A stretch of DNA of 64,000 nucleotides from NCBI RefSeq assembly GCF_900111615.1, contig NZ_FOHU01000001.1:62001-126000 (forward strand), read 5' to 3'. Below, piece after piece: positions 18,491 to 26,386 of the stretch. Made by a program: the position numbers and the translations under genes. Numbering within the stretch: the first letter of the stretch is position 1; the number at the start of each line of letters is the position of its first letter. The DNA comes from Natronincola peptidivorans. GTDB lineage: Bacteria > Bacillota > Clostridia > Peptostreptococcales > Natronincolaceae. Under the pieces are notes generated by a model. That model was given only the letters and a program-made list of their open reading frames with translations. It was not told the origin of the DNA and searched no databases.

Positions 18491-18832
18491 ATGTTATTTG
18501 CTATTATTGGTTTAATGTTGGGAATTTTTTTGGGTTTGTATTTACCTGTAACTTATCCTGCCACTTACTCTTTATATATTTCAGTAGCTATACTGGCAGC
18601 ACTAGATTCTGTTTTTGGCGCCCTTAGATCAAGTATTGAGAACAAATTTAACACAGAGATTTTTGTTTCAGGTTTCTTTGGTAATGCAATATTAGCTGGT
18701 ATTTTAGCATACATAGGGGACCGATTAGGTGTTCCCCTATATTATGCTGCTATTTTTGCTTTTGGAGGAAGATTATTCCAAAACTTTGCTATTATTCGCA
18801 GACATCTCTTAGAGCGTTTGCGTTCCAGATAA
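18491..18832 (+). CDS. sbp: Small basic protein (Sbp, DUF1290)
   Basis: A 113-residue membrane protein with three or four hydrophobic segments. The pattern 'GLMLGIFLGLYLPVTYP', 'AALDSVFGALRSSIENKF' and the basic end 'RRHLLERLRSR' match the Sbp/DUF1290 family, which is encoded beside ftsZ in spore formers. No enzymatic motif is visible and the role is unknown. It starts two bases after the second DUF881 gene, so the three genes form a tight unit ending 294 bases before ftsZ. Confidence 0.9.
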   Translation: MLFAIIGLMLGIFLGLYLPVTYPATYSLYISVAILAALDSVFGALRSSIENKFNTEIFVSGFFGNAILAGILAYIGDRLGVPLYYAAIFAFGGRLFQNFAIIRRHLLERLRSR

Positions 18833-18972
18833 ATCAGAAATAATTATTTGTAATATAAATTATAATTGAAAAAAGGAAAATTCAGTTTTTTGTTGAATGT
18901 ATAACATTAATGAATTTATTTGTAAGATTAAATTCTGTAAATCACTATATTGTCAAATCAAATTTTTATTTC

Positions 18973-19003
18973 TTGTTAATATAGATGATAGATAGAGTAT
19001 AAT
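18973..19003 (+). promoter_or_regulatory. Candidate ftsZ promoter
   Basis: TTGTTA (18973-18978) and TATAAT (18998-19003) lie in the 294-base AT-rich gap before ftsZ. The 19-base spacing is long, so the -10 element is firmer than the -35. Confidence 0.5.
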
Positions 19004-19126
19004 TCAATTGTAGCCTTGCGACCTATAGATATGTCAACAAAAATGTGATAAAGTTGAAAAAATTATACTTCGCAAAATAGAAATTCAAATGAAAACAGGG
19101 TATTTACATAACAAGGGGGTAATATT

Positions 19127-20212
19127 GTGTTAGAATTTGATGTAGATATGGATCAATTTGCTCAAATTAAAGTAATAGGTGTCGGAGGAGGAGGGAATAA
19201 CGCTGTTAACCGTATGATAGAAGCTGAATTAAAAGGCGTTGAATTTATTGCAATCAATACGGATAAGCAAGCATTATTTACTTCTAAAGCTGAACACAAA
19301 ATACAAATTGGAGAAAAATTAACAAGAGGACTAGGAGCAGGAGCTAACCCTGAGATTGGAAAAAAAGCAGCTGAGGAAAGTAGAGAAGATATTCATAAGC
19401 TACTGCAAGGGGCAGACATGGTATTTATCACTGCTGGAATGGGGGGCGGCACTGGAACCGGAGCAGCACCTATCGTAGCAGAGGTAGCAAAAGAGCTAGG
19501 CATTTTGACAGTAGGTGTAGTAACAAAACCTTTTACCTTTGAAGGCAAGCGAAGAATGTTACATGCTGAACAAGGGATACAGGAGTTAAAAGGACGAGTA
19601 GACACATTGGTTACTATTCCTAACGATAGATTACTACAAGTCATTGAAAAAAAGACAACTATGCTAGATGCATTTAGAATAGCTGATGACGTATTAAAGC
19701 AAGGTGTGCAGGGTATCTCTGATTTGATAGCTGTTCCAGGATTAGTAAACCTTGACTTTGCTGATGTTAAGACCATCATGTTAGAACAAGGACTAGCCCA
19801 TATGGGTATTGGAAGAGCTAGTGGAGAAAATCGAGCTGCAGAGGCAGCAAAGCAAGCAATTCACAGTCCATTATTGGAAACATCAATAGAGGGAGCAAAG
19901 GGTGTATTGTTAAACATCACTGGTGGCTCTAGCTTAGGATTATTTGAAGTGAATGAAGCAGCAGAGTTAGTAACACAAGCAGCTGACCAAGATGCTAATA
20001 TTATTTTTGGTGCTGTTATTAATGAAGAGTTAAAAGATGAGATCAGAATAACTGTTATAGCGACAGGCTTTGAACAAGATTTATCAAAAAAATCAGGTCA
20101 AAGCAGCACATCTTCTATTAATGCCACACAAAAAGAAGTGGCAGCTGGAGATGCTAATGGGAAACAAACTGATGATTTAGATATTCCTATATTTTTAAGA
20201 AGAAAAAAATGA
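19127..20212 (+). CDS. ftsZ: Cell division GTPase FtsZ
   Basis: Tubulin-like GTPase that forms the cytokinetic ring. The 361 residues include the nucleotide-binding '[13 protein letters not shown]' at the N-terminus, the tubulin signature 'GGGTGTG' at 106-112, and the synergy region. After a linker of about 40 residues the protein ends in '[13 protein letters not shown]', the conserved C-terminal peptide that binds FtsA, SepF or ZapA-type partners. The start is GTG 19127 after AAGGGGG. It is preceded by its own promoter and followed by a perfect terminator. No ftsA is adjacent. Confidence 0.98.
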   Translation: MLEFDVDMDQFAQIKVIGVGGGGNNAVNRMIEAELKGVEFIAINTDKQALFTSKAEHKIQIGEKLTRGLGAGANPEIGKKAAEESREDIHKLLQGADMVFITAGMGGGTGTGAAPIVAEVAKELGILTVGVVTKPFTFEGKRRMLHAEQGIQELKGRVDTLVTIPNDRLLQVIEKKTTMLDAFRIADDVLKQGVQGISDLIAVPGLVNLDFADVKTIMLEQGLAHMGIGRASGENRAAEAAKQAIHSPLLETSIEGAKGVLLNITGGSSLGLFEVNEAAELVTQAADQDANIIFGAVINEELKDEIRITVIATGFEQDLSKKSGQSSTSSINATQKEVAAGDANGKQTDDLDIPIFLRRKK

Positions 20213-20278
20213 TTTTATAACTGCATATTTTTCTAAATGATTAATACAGCTGAAAAGGTTAAACTGTTTATTGCTTCT

Positions 20279-20332
20279 AAAACCCAATAACCCTAATGTA
20301 TGAATATACATTAGGGTTATTGGGTTTTATTT
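20279..20332 (+). terminator. Terminator after ftsZ
   Basis: Perfect 23-bp stem (20279-20301 with 20306-20328) and 4-base loop, ending in TTTTATTT. The strongest hairpin in the window; being symmetric it may stop transcription from both sides. It closes the dcw cluster. Confidence 0.92.
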
Positions 20333-20429
20333 AGTTACTCAAGTTAGCAATTTTCAATATCATGAGCTTTATTAGAAGAATGAAAGATATTTTATACACT
20401 TATTAAGAAATAGAATATAGAAATAATAA

Positions 20430-20476
20430 TTCGACTTCACAAAATGACAAAAAAAATAGCCTATTTTTTATATAAT
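20430..20476 (+). promoter_or_regulatory. spoIIGA promoter with Spo0A-like boxes and wide spacing
   Basis: TATAAT (20471-20476) is preceded by ATGACA (20444-20449) at 21 bases, far from the normal 17. The B. subtilis spoIIG promoter is known for a similar 22-base spacing and activation by Spo0A. TTCGACT (20430-20436) is 6 of 7 to the reverse 0A box TTCGACA, and AATGACA repeats its GACA core 13 bases later. Confidence 0.55.
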
Positions 20477-20544
20477 ATACATAAATCATCTTCATAATGA
20501 ATACTTGTATAATAAGAGAGTTATGTCCCTTGGGAGGAAGTCAA

Positions 20545-21435
20545 ATGGTAGTCTATGCCGAGTATGTGTTTTTAGAAAACTTCATTATGAATTTTGTAAT
20601 ATTATCTTTAACTGCAAAATTCGGTAAATATCCTACCAAAAAAATTAAACTATTAATTGCTTCTTCCATTAGTGCATTATATGCATTTATTATTTTTTTT
20701 CCATCATTGCATTTTTTATTTTCTATCATCATGAAAATAGCTTGCTCCATGATCATTATTGTATTAGCCTTTACCCCTTATAGCTTCAAGGATTTTTTTA
20801 GATTATTAGGAGTTTTTTATCTGATAACCTTAATATTTGGGGGAGCAGGCTTTGCTATTTTTTATTTTAGCAATTTTAATGGTATTATTAGCAACGGTAT
20901 TTTTTACATTACAAACATTTCTATAAAAAACATATTTATAGCCTGTGGTGTAGGATATATACTAATCAATTTTTGTTGGGGATATATACAAAAACAGTTT
21001 TCTAAAGAGAAAATATTAATGCAGGTTAAAATCGAAATAGAGGGTACAACTGCCGAAGTCATTGGAATGGTTGATACAGGTAATTCATTAAAGGATCCCA
21101 TAAGTCATTATCCTGTGATTATCGTAGAGTATGATGCTATTATTGATTTGCTACCACCTGAGGTGCAAAGATTATTTAGCTGTGAAGGCAAACCAAATTA
21201 TACACAAATGGCACTGCTCTTAAACGACAGCAGTTGGATAACTCGACTTAGGATGATTCCATATAATGCCCTAGGAACTGAGAACGGGATGTTATTAGGA
21301 TTTAAACCAGACTATGTATATATTCAAAAGGAAACAGATATAAAGAATATCAATGAAATCATTATAGCTATCTATGAAAGAAAACTATCAAAAGCAGGTG
21401 AGTATAGAGCATTATTACATCCAGATCTAATATAA
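20545..21435 (+). CDS. spoIIGA: Pro-sigma-E processing protease SpoIIGA
   Basis: Membrane-embedded aspartic protease that removes the pro-peptide of sigma E in the mother cell after a signal from the forespore. The 296 residues start with five membrane segments (about 1-145) and end in a soluble protease domain with the catalytic motif 'MVDTGNSLKDP' (Asp177). The frame is open from 20497, but ATG 20545 has GGGAGGAAG in front and gives the usual 'MVVYAEYVFLEN' beginning. Its substrate gene sigE follows after 43 bases. Confidence 0.95.
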   Translation: MVVYAEYVFLENFIMNFVILSLTAKFGKYPTKKIKLLIASSISALYAFIIFFPSLHFLFSIIMKIACSMIIIVLAFTPYSFKDFFRLLGVFYLITLIFGGAGFAIFYFSNFNGIISNGIFYITNISIKNIFIACGVGYILINFCWGYIQKQFSKEKILMQVKIEIEGTTAEVIGMVDTGNSLKDPISHYPVIIVEYDAIIDLLPPEVQRLFSCEGKPNYTQMALLLNDSSWITRLRMIPYNALGTENGMLLGFKPDYVYIQKETDIKNINEIIIAIYERKLSKAGEYRALLHPDLI

Positions 21436-21478
21436 GATAGGACAACAAGTTTGTTAACGAAATTAGGAGGGCTGCAAA

Positions 21479-22213
21479 ATGAGACAATATATCATTAAGA
21501 TGAAACTGATGTATCATTATTATTCTATTAAATTATTAAAGTATTTTAAAATATATTCTGAGGAAAGTATATTTTATATTGGAGGCAGCGAGACATTACC
21601 ACCGCCTTTATCAAATGATGAAGAAAATTTCTTAATCGAAAAATTAAAAGATGATAAGAGTACTGTAAGAACTATTTTAATAGAGAGAAATTTGAGATTA
21701 GTTGTTTACATTGCAAGAAAATTTGAAAATACAGGGATAGGTGTAGAGGATTTAATATCTATAGGTACTATTGGTCTAATCAAAGCTGTAAACACCTTTA
21801 ACCCAGAAAAGAATATTAAATTAGCAACCTATGCTTCTAGATGTATTGAAAACGAAATATTAATGTATCTAAGAAGAAACAGTAAAGTGAGGATGGAGGT
21901 TTCTTTTGATGAACCGTTAAATATTGATTGGGATGGAAATGAACTATTATTATCAGATATCTTAGGTACAGATAATGATATTATCTATAAATTTTTAGAA
22001 GAAGAAGTAGATAAAGAACTGCTTAAAGTAGCTTTAAATAAATTATCAAATCGGGAAAAGAAGATTATGGAGCTTCGTTTTGGGTTGAATAGTGGGAAAG
22101 AAAAAACCCAAAAAGAAGTAGCAGATATCCTAGGGATTTCTCAGTCCTACATTTCTAGACTAGAAAAAAGAATAGTTTCAAGATTAAAAAAAGAAATCAA
22201 TCGTATGGTTTAA
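21479..22213 (+). CDS. sigE: Sporulation sigma factor E, pro-form
   Basis: Mother-cell sigma factor of early sporulation. The 244 residues have an amphipathic, membrane-seeking pro-sequence (about residues 1-28) and the junction region '[14 protein letters not shown]', near which SpoIIGA cleaves. Region 2 has '[37 protein letters not shown]' in overlapping parts, and region 4.2 a helix-turn-helix ending '[12 protein letters not shown]'. AGGAGGG precedes the ATG. spoIVA at 34.2 kb has a promoter that fits sigma E. Confidence 0.97.
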   Translation: MRQYIIKMKLMYHYYSIKLLKYFKIYSEESIFYIGGSETLPPPLSNDEENFLIEKLKDDKSTVRTILIERNLRLVVYIARKFENTGIGVEDLISIGTIGLIKAVNTFNPEKNIKLATYASRCIENEILMYLRRNSKVRMEVSFDEPLNIDWDGNELLLSDILGTDNDIIYKFLEEEVDKELLKVALNKLSNREKKIMELRFGLNSGKEKTQKEVADILGISQSYISRLEKRIVSRLKKEINRMV

Positions 22214-22252
22214 GCGACAATTGTCATAGTGACGATTGTCGCTTAAATAATT
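22209..22252 (+). terminator. Terminator overlapping the sigE stop codon
   Basis: An 18-bp stem (22209-22226 with 22230-22247, one mismatch) with a 3-base loop; the sigE stop TAA lies in the left arm. TAATTTT follows. It separates sigE from sigG so that sigG can be driven mainly by its own promoter. Confidence 0.8.
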
Positions 22253-22269
22253 TTAAATATAAATCTACT

Positions 22270-22300
22270 GCATAAAAATAATGATTCAGTCAATAATTTA
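22270..22300 (+). promoter_or_regulatory. Possible forespore (sigma F/G) promoter of sigG
   Basis: GCATA (22270-22274) followed after 16 bases by CAATAATTTA (22291-22300) loosely fits the -35/-10 pattern of forespore sigma factors, which are known to transcribe sigG in Bacillus. The -10 half is weak. Confidence 0.35.
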
Positions 22301-22321
22301 AATATTAAAGGGGTAATTCAA

Positions 22322-22357
22322 GTGAAAGGACTGATATCTTACAATGCATATCAATAA
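22322..22357 (+). other. Possible 11-codon upstream reading frame overlapping sigG start
   Basis: GTG at 22322 has a good AAAGGGG site 8 bases upstream and opens 11 codons that end at TAA 22355-22357, just inside sigG. The sigG ATG (22344) itself has only AAGGA at a poor 13-base distance. Reinitiation or coupling would explain how sigG is translated, but there is no direct evidence that this peptide is made. Confidence 0.3.
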
Positions 22358-23117
22358 GGTAGAAATTTGCGGAGTAAACACATCAGAATTACCAGTGTTA
22401 AAAAATGATGAAATGCAAAAGCTATTTACAAAGATTAAAAAAGGAGATAATATCGCAAGAGAACAGTTTATAAGAGGAAATCTTAGATTAGTATTGAGTG
22501 TTATTCAAAGATTTAACAATAGAGGAGAACATGTGGATGATTTGTTCCAAGTAGGTTGTATTGGGCTAATTAAAGCAATTGACAATTTTGATTTAAGTCA
22601 TAATGTAAGGTTTTCTACTTATGCTGTACCAATGATTATTGGGGAGATAAGAAGATACTTAAGGGATAATAATTCTATTCGTGTAAGTAGGTCCTTGAGA
22701 GATACTGCATATAAAGCTCTACAAATAAGAGATCAATTAATTAATAAAAATTCCAAGGAACCCGTTATATCAGAAATAGCCGAACAATTAAATTTACCTA
22801 GAGAGGATGTAGTTTTTGCTTTAGACGCCATACAGGATCCAGTATCTTTGTTTGAACCAATATATCATGATAGTGGTGACGCCATATTTGTTATGGATCA
22901 GGTTAGTGACGAGAAAAGTGAGGATGAGACATGGATTGATGGCATTGCTATAAGAGAGGCAATGAGAAAATTAAATGATAGGGAAAAACTCATTCTTACA
23001 TTAAGATTTTTTGAAGGTAGAACACAAATGGAGGTGGCAGAAGAGATAGGTATTTCACAAGCACAAGTGTCTAGACTAGAAAAAACAGCTGTAAAGCATA
23101 TGCGGAAGCATATTTAA
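22344..23117 (+). CDS. sigG: Sporulation sigma factor G
   Basis: Late forespore sigma factor. The 257 residues begin with the strongly conserved 'NKVEICGVNTSELPVLK', which marks sigma G, and contain 'NLRLVLSVIQRFNNRGE', 'YAVPMIIGEIRRYLRDNNSIRVSR' in parts, and the region 4 end 'GISQAQVSRLEKTAVKHM'. No pro-sequence, as expected. It directly follows spoIIGA-sigE, the standard order. The start is supported by the family N-terminus despite a badly spaced ribosome binding site. Confidence 0.97.
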   Translation: MHINKVEICGVNTSELPVLKNDEMQKLFTKIKKGDNIAREQFIRGNLRLVLSVIQRFNNRGEHVDDLFQVGCIGLIKAIDNFDLSHNVRFSTYAVPMIIGEIRRYLRDNNSIRVSRSLRDTAYKALQIRDQLINKNSKEPVISEIAEQLNLPREDVVFALDAIQDPVSLFEPIYHDSGDAIFVMDQVSDEKSEDETWIDGIAIREAMRKLNDREKLILTLRFFEGRTQMEVAEEIGISQAQVSRLEKTAVKHMRKHI

Positions 23118-23146
23118 AAATCCACCCCCAACAGGGTGGATTTTTA
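23116..23146 (+). terminator. Terminator after sigG
   Basis: A 12-bp stem (23116-23127 with 23134-23145), 6-base loop, T tail within the 3' arm; the stop codon of sigG overlaps the left arm. Confidence 0.88.
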
Positions 23147-23235
23147 AATGAAATTTGAGGCATAAACCAAGGAAAAATATTATAAACATGTTGTATAGTA
23201 CTAGCTTTATATCTACAATGGTTGGAGGTGATAAT

Positions 23236-23577
23236 ATGATTAGAGCATCAGACTTAACAGAAAAAGAAGTCATAAACATAACGGATGGAAGAAGATTAGG
23301 GCTAATTACTGATATTGATGTTAATTTAGAAAAGGGCAGAATTAATGCTATCATTGTACCCAATAATGACAAATTTTTTGGATTATTTGGTAAGGAAATG
23401 GAAAGCGAAATAACTTGGGCTGAGATAAAGAAAATAGGGACGGATGTTATTTTAGTAGAAATAAAGGGAAACATTGAACCTCATAATATGGATTACTCAG
23501 AGAGCGATCATACAGATAGCTACAATTCCTTAGAATATAGACCTCTAAAAAATAGCATCAAAGGGAAGGATCGATAG
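23236..23577 (+). CDS. YlmC/YmxH family PRC-barrel sporulation protein
   Basis: A 113-residue protein whose first 80 residues are a PRC-barrel: 'MIRASDLTEKEVINITDGRRLG', 'ITDIDVNLEKGRINAIIVP', 'ITWAEIKKIGTDVILVEI'. The YlmC/YmxH family is found near sigG in spore formers; its function is unknown. The acidic, Ser-rich tail of about 30 residues (after about 82) is longer than in the 81-residue Bacillus protein. The frame is open from 23155, but ATG 23236 follows TTGGAGGTGAT and gives the family start. Confidence 0.88.
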   Translation: MIRASDLTEKEVINITDGRRLGLITDIDVNLEKGRINAIIVPNNDKFFGLFGKEMESEITWAEIKKIGTDVILVEIKGNIEPHNMDYSESDHTDSYNSLEYRPLKNSIKGKDR

Positions 23578-23853
23578 GACAATATATTACAAATAGAAAA
23601 AGACCTTATTCTGAGAAATCGTTGAAAAAAGTCAAATATCTTGATAAATTCCTGTATTTGCAATTGTGTGGGAGCCGTTTTCTATAGATAACAGCTATAA
23701 TTATTTATAGGAAGTAGTACTGCAATTGTCCCCTGGCAAAGACGAATTTTTTGCAATTTGTTGAAGAATAAAATTAGTTAGACATACACTATAGTCTATA
23801 TTATAATGAAACTAATAAAAAATTGAGTAGTATCTGAGAGGGGTGAACATAAG
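23578..23853 (+). other. 276-base leader before nrdR with repeated TGCAATT and a promoter
   Basis: No gene is visible. The heptamer TGCAATT occurs at 23659-23665, 23721-23727 and 23752-23758, and several short stems can be drawn between 23650 and 23760, so a structured RNA is possible but unassigned. A promoter, TTAGAC (23778-23783), 18 bases, TATAAT (23802-23807), lies just before nrdR. ACACTATA (23786-23793) resembles one half of an NrdR box but the other half is poor. Confidence 0.4.
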
Positions 23854-24318
23854 ATGAACTGTCCTTTTTGCAGCCATTATGAGTCAAAGGTAGTAGACTC
23901 TAGACCCACTGATGAAGGCCAATCTATTCGAAGGAGGAGAGAATGTATTTCCTGTACAAAACGATTTACTACCTATGAAAAAATCGAGGAAATACCCTTG
24001 ATAATCATTAAGAAAAGCGGAAATAGAGAACCCTTCAATAGAAACAAGATTTTGAATGGTATACTAAAATCCTGTGAGAAAAGACCAGTAGCTTTAAAGG
24101 ATATAGAGAACATAGTAAATGAAATAGAAAAGCAATTGTATAATTCAATGGAAAAGGAAATCAAAACCGAGTTAATTGGTGAGTTAATAATGGATCATAT
24201 AAAAAAGCTAGATGAGGTTGCTTATGTTAGATTTGCATCCGTTTACAGAGAATTCAAAGATATTAATACTTTTATGGGAGAATTAAGAAAACTATTGAAA
24301 GAAAAGACTGATGTCTGA
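23854..24318 (+). CDS. nrdR: Transcriptional repressor NrdR
   Basis: Nucleotide-sensing repressor of ribonucleotide reductase genes. The 154 residues have an N-terminal zinc ribbon with Cys3, Cys6, Cys31 and Cys34 ('MNCPFC', 'ECISC') and an ATP-cone domain (about 48-138, starting '[18 protein letters not shown]'). Length and motifs are standard. No nrd genes are in the window, so its targets lie elsewhere. It has its own promoter and terminator. Its position after sigG/ylmC is common in clostridia. Confidence 0.96.
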   Translation: MNCPFCSHYESKVVDSRPTDEGQSIRRRRECISCTKRFTTYEKIEEIPLIIIKKSGNREPFNRNKILNGILKSCEKRPVALKDIENIVNEIEKQLYNSMEKEIKTELIGELIMDHIKKLDEVAYVRFASVYREFKDINTFMGELRKLLKEKTDV

Positions 24319-24382
24319 TGACAACATGTTACATAAACTGTATTACTGAATTTTAAAAAGCAATAGAGAGTACTCTTTTAAA

Positions 24383-24409
24383 GGGAAGTTACCTAACTTC
24401 CCTATTTCT
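24383..24409 (+). terminator. Terminator after nrdR
   Basis: GGGAAGTT (24383-24390) pairs with AACTTCCC (24395-24402) around a 4-base loop; a T-rich tail follows. Confidence 0.65.
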
Positions 24410-24521
24410 GTAGAAAAAAGGATTTATTAATCCTGTTTCTATTTTAAAGATTCCTCTGAATTAAGCTTCATTTATTGGGCAGAACTATTCTTGTATTCTA
24501 TAAGATGAAGGAGTGAGGACG

Positions 24522-25334
24522 TTGACATTCAAGATAATAGAAAACAAAGGGATAAGTGTCGTTAAAACAAGTGAATTAGAAGAAACTCAAGTGGTACACC
24601 ATGGGTTTAGTACTAGGATAGGCGGGATCAGTACAGGAGTTTTCAATACTTTAAATATTGGATTTAGAACAAAGGATAGTAGAGAGAATGTGTTGACAAA
24701 TCTTAAAAAATTTTGTGATGCTATAGATGTCCAGTATCATGATTTAGTGCTTGCAGATCAAGTACATCAGGACAAAATCATCATTGTTACAGAAAAAGAT
24801 AAAGGAAAGGGAATTCTATACACTAAAGATTATGCTGGAGTTGATGGTCTCATAACCAATGTACCAGGGGTTCCCCTTATGACCTTTCATGCAGATTGTG
24901 TACCGTTACTTTTTTTAGATACTGTGAATAAGGTGATAGCTGCTACCCATGCAGGCTGGAAGGGAACTATGTTGAAGATAGGGCAAAAAACAGTCTTAAA
25001 GATGATGAAGGAATTTCAATCGGAGCCAAAAAACATATTGGCTGCTATCGGACCGTCTATTGGGAAATGTTGCTATGAAGTATCGGAAGAGGTGGTTGAA
25101 AGATTTAACACAAATTTTACAGAACTCTCTACAATAGCATTTCCAGTTAAAAAAGATAAATATATGTTGGATTTATGGGAAGCCAATAGGATTGCATTGA
25201 AGGAAATCGGGGTATTAGAAAGAAATATAATATCGGGACAGATATGTACAGCTTGTAACACAGACTTGTTTTATTCTCATCGGAAAGAAAAAGGGATAAC
25301 AGGAAGAATGGCTGCTGTTATAGCTTTAGCATAA
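24522..25334 (+). CDS. pgeF: Peptidoglycan editing factor PgeF (YlmD/YfiH, DUF152)
   Basis: Multicopper-oxidase-like fold family once called laccase. E. coli YfiH corrects misincorporation of L-Ser in place of L-Ala in murein precursors, and purine nucleoside activities have been shown for relatives. The 270 residues show 'HGFSTRIGGIS', 'LADQVHQDKI', 'FHADCVPLLF', 'ATHAGWKGT' and 'CTACNTDLFYSHR'; the His and Cys residues of these motifs form the zinc site. The frame is open from GTG 24513, but AAGGAG (24508-24513) is correctly placed only for TTG 24522. Confidence 0.92.
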   Translation: MTFKIIENKGISVVKTSELEETQVVHHGFSTRIGGISTGVFNTLNIGFRTKDSRENVLTNLKKFCDAIDVQYHDLVLADQVHQDKIIIVTEKDKGKGILYTKDYAGVDGLITNVPGVPLMTFHADCVPLLFLDTVNKVIAATHAGWKGTMLKIGQKTVLKMMKEFQSEPKNILAAIGPSIGKCCYEVSEEVVERFNTNFTELSTIAFPVKKDKYMLDLWEANRIALKEIGVLERNIISGQICTACNTDLFYSHRKEKGITGRMAAVIALA

Positions 25335-25663
25335 ATCATAGGCATACACATATAAAGTTCAATTGCAATATATAGTGTCTACGGGTTCTGCCAAAAGAAG
25401 GACTGTAAATGTTATCCTCAGTAGATTAATAGTTAAGGGAGTATGTCTAAAGGAATATATATTAGAATAAAAACTATATTTGTAGCTTATTGGCAAGTCA
25501 GAGGATATTTTTAAAATATCTTCTTCTTTTTTTGCATTTTAACAAAATTACATAAAGATTGATTGATATTTATAACACCAGCTTTTTGTATAGTTTCACT
25601 CAGCGAAGGGAAATATAAATACAAATCACAGTATTACTATTTCAATTATAAGGAGGAAAACAT
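25335..25663 (+). other. 329-base gap before the spoIIP block
   Basis: No gene is seen. A terminator lies at 25501-25533. From 25376 to 25426 TCTAC and GTAGA can close a small imperfect domain, which I cannot assign to any RNA family. Between the terminator and AAGGAGG at 25650 I see no clear sigma-A promoter; a sporulation promoter is plausible but not convincing by eye. Confidence 0.5.
25501..25533 (+). terminator. Terminator before the DUF1614 gene
   Basis: Stem of about 10 bp (GAGGATATTT with AAATATCTTC, one G-T pair) followed by TTCTTTTTTT. Confidence 0.75.
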
Positions 25664-26386
25664 ATGTCTATAGGAATGATTTTATTAATCATAGTATCTA
25701 TATTGATCTTTGCAGGCTTAGCAGAAAGGGTATTAGATAGACTGAGATTAAGTGATAAAGCTGCCATAGCTATAATAATAGCTATAGTTGTCTCAACTAT
25801 CTTTATTCCTGATATCAGTATTACTGAAAATGTCTCTTTTAACATAGGAGGATTTGTCATACCGATGGCTCTAGCAATCTACTTATTTATTAAGGCAGAT
25901 ACAAGCAAAGAAAAAATTAGAGCAGTAGTAGCGGCAGTAGTTGCAGGTGGAGTTATCTATGGAACACAAAGGTTTATACTTCCAGCGGAGCCTGAGGCTC
26001 AAAATATAGACCCTAACTATGTATATGCCATTTTAGCAGCAATTGTAGCTTATGTATTAGGGCGTTCCAGAAGAGGAGCATTTATTGCTGGTGTTGTTGG
26101 CGTAGTAATCAGTGACCTAATCCAAATGATCATTAATAATATAAACAATATACCAGCACCTACAAGATTTGGGGGAGCTGGAGGAGTAGATACTACAGTG
26201 ATAGCAGGTGTATTAGCAGTACTACTAGCAGAAATTGTTGGAGAGGCAAGAGAAAGACTGCAGGGAGGAACAGCAAAAAAGAATATGCATTATGAAAAAG
26301 GACATTTTGCCAGTACATTAGGAGAAAGGGACAAAAATACCAAAAAAGATATTGATGAAAAAAGAGGTGACAATGATGAAAAATAA
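25664..26386 (+). CDS. DUF1614 family membrane protein
   Basis: A 240-residue membrane protein with about six hydrophobic segments (roughly 2-20, 31-49, 59-77, 85-103, 119-150 and 177-195), then a hydrophilic Lys/Asp-rich cytoplasmic tail from about 200. The 'GGAGGVDTTVIAGVLAVLLAEIVGE' region (in parts) and the glycines near 'ILGRSRRGAF'-like sequence fit DUF1614, found next to spoIIP in clostridia. No function is known. ATG 25664 follows AAGGAGG. Its end overlaps the spoIIP start by 11 bases, which points to coupled expression. Confidence 0.82.
   Translation: MSIGMILLIIVSILIFAGLAERVLDRLRLSDKAAIAIIIAIVVSTIFIPDISITENVSFNIGGFVIPMALAIYLFIKADTSKEKIRAVVAAVVAGGVIYGTQRFILPAEPEAQNIDPNYVYAILAAIVAYVLGRSRRGAFIAGVVGVVISDLIQMIINNINNIPAPTRFGGAGGVDTTVIAGVLAVLLAEIVGEARERLQGGTAKKNMHYEKGHFASTLGERDKNTKKDIDEKRGDNDEK

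Noticed and set aside
23786-23801. NrdR box at the nrdR promoter
   Set aside because: Only the left half (ACACTATA) matches the palindromic consensus; the right half is too poor to claim autoregulation.
25664-25750. Sigma-E or sigma-G promoter for the DUF1614-spoIIP unit
   Set aside because: Several ATATT/CATA-like words occur upstream of 25664 but none has acceptable spacing and -10 sequence together.
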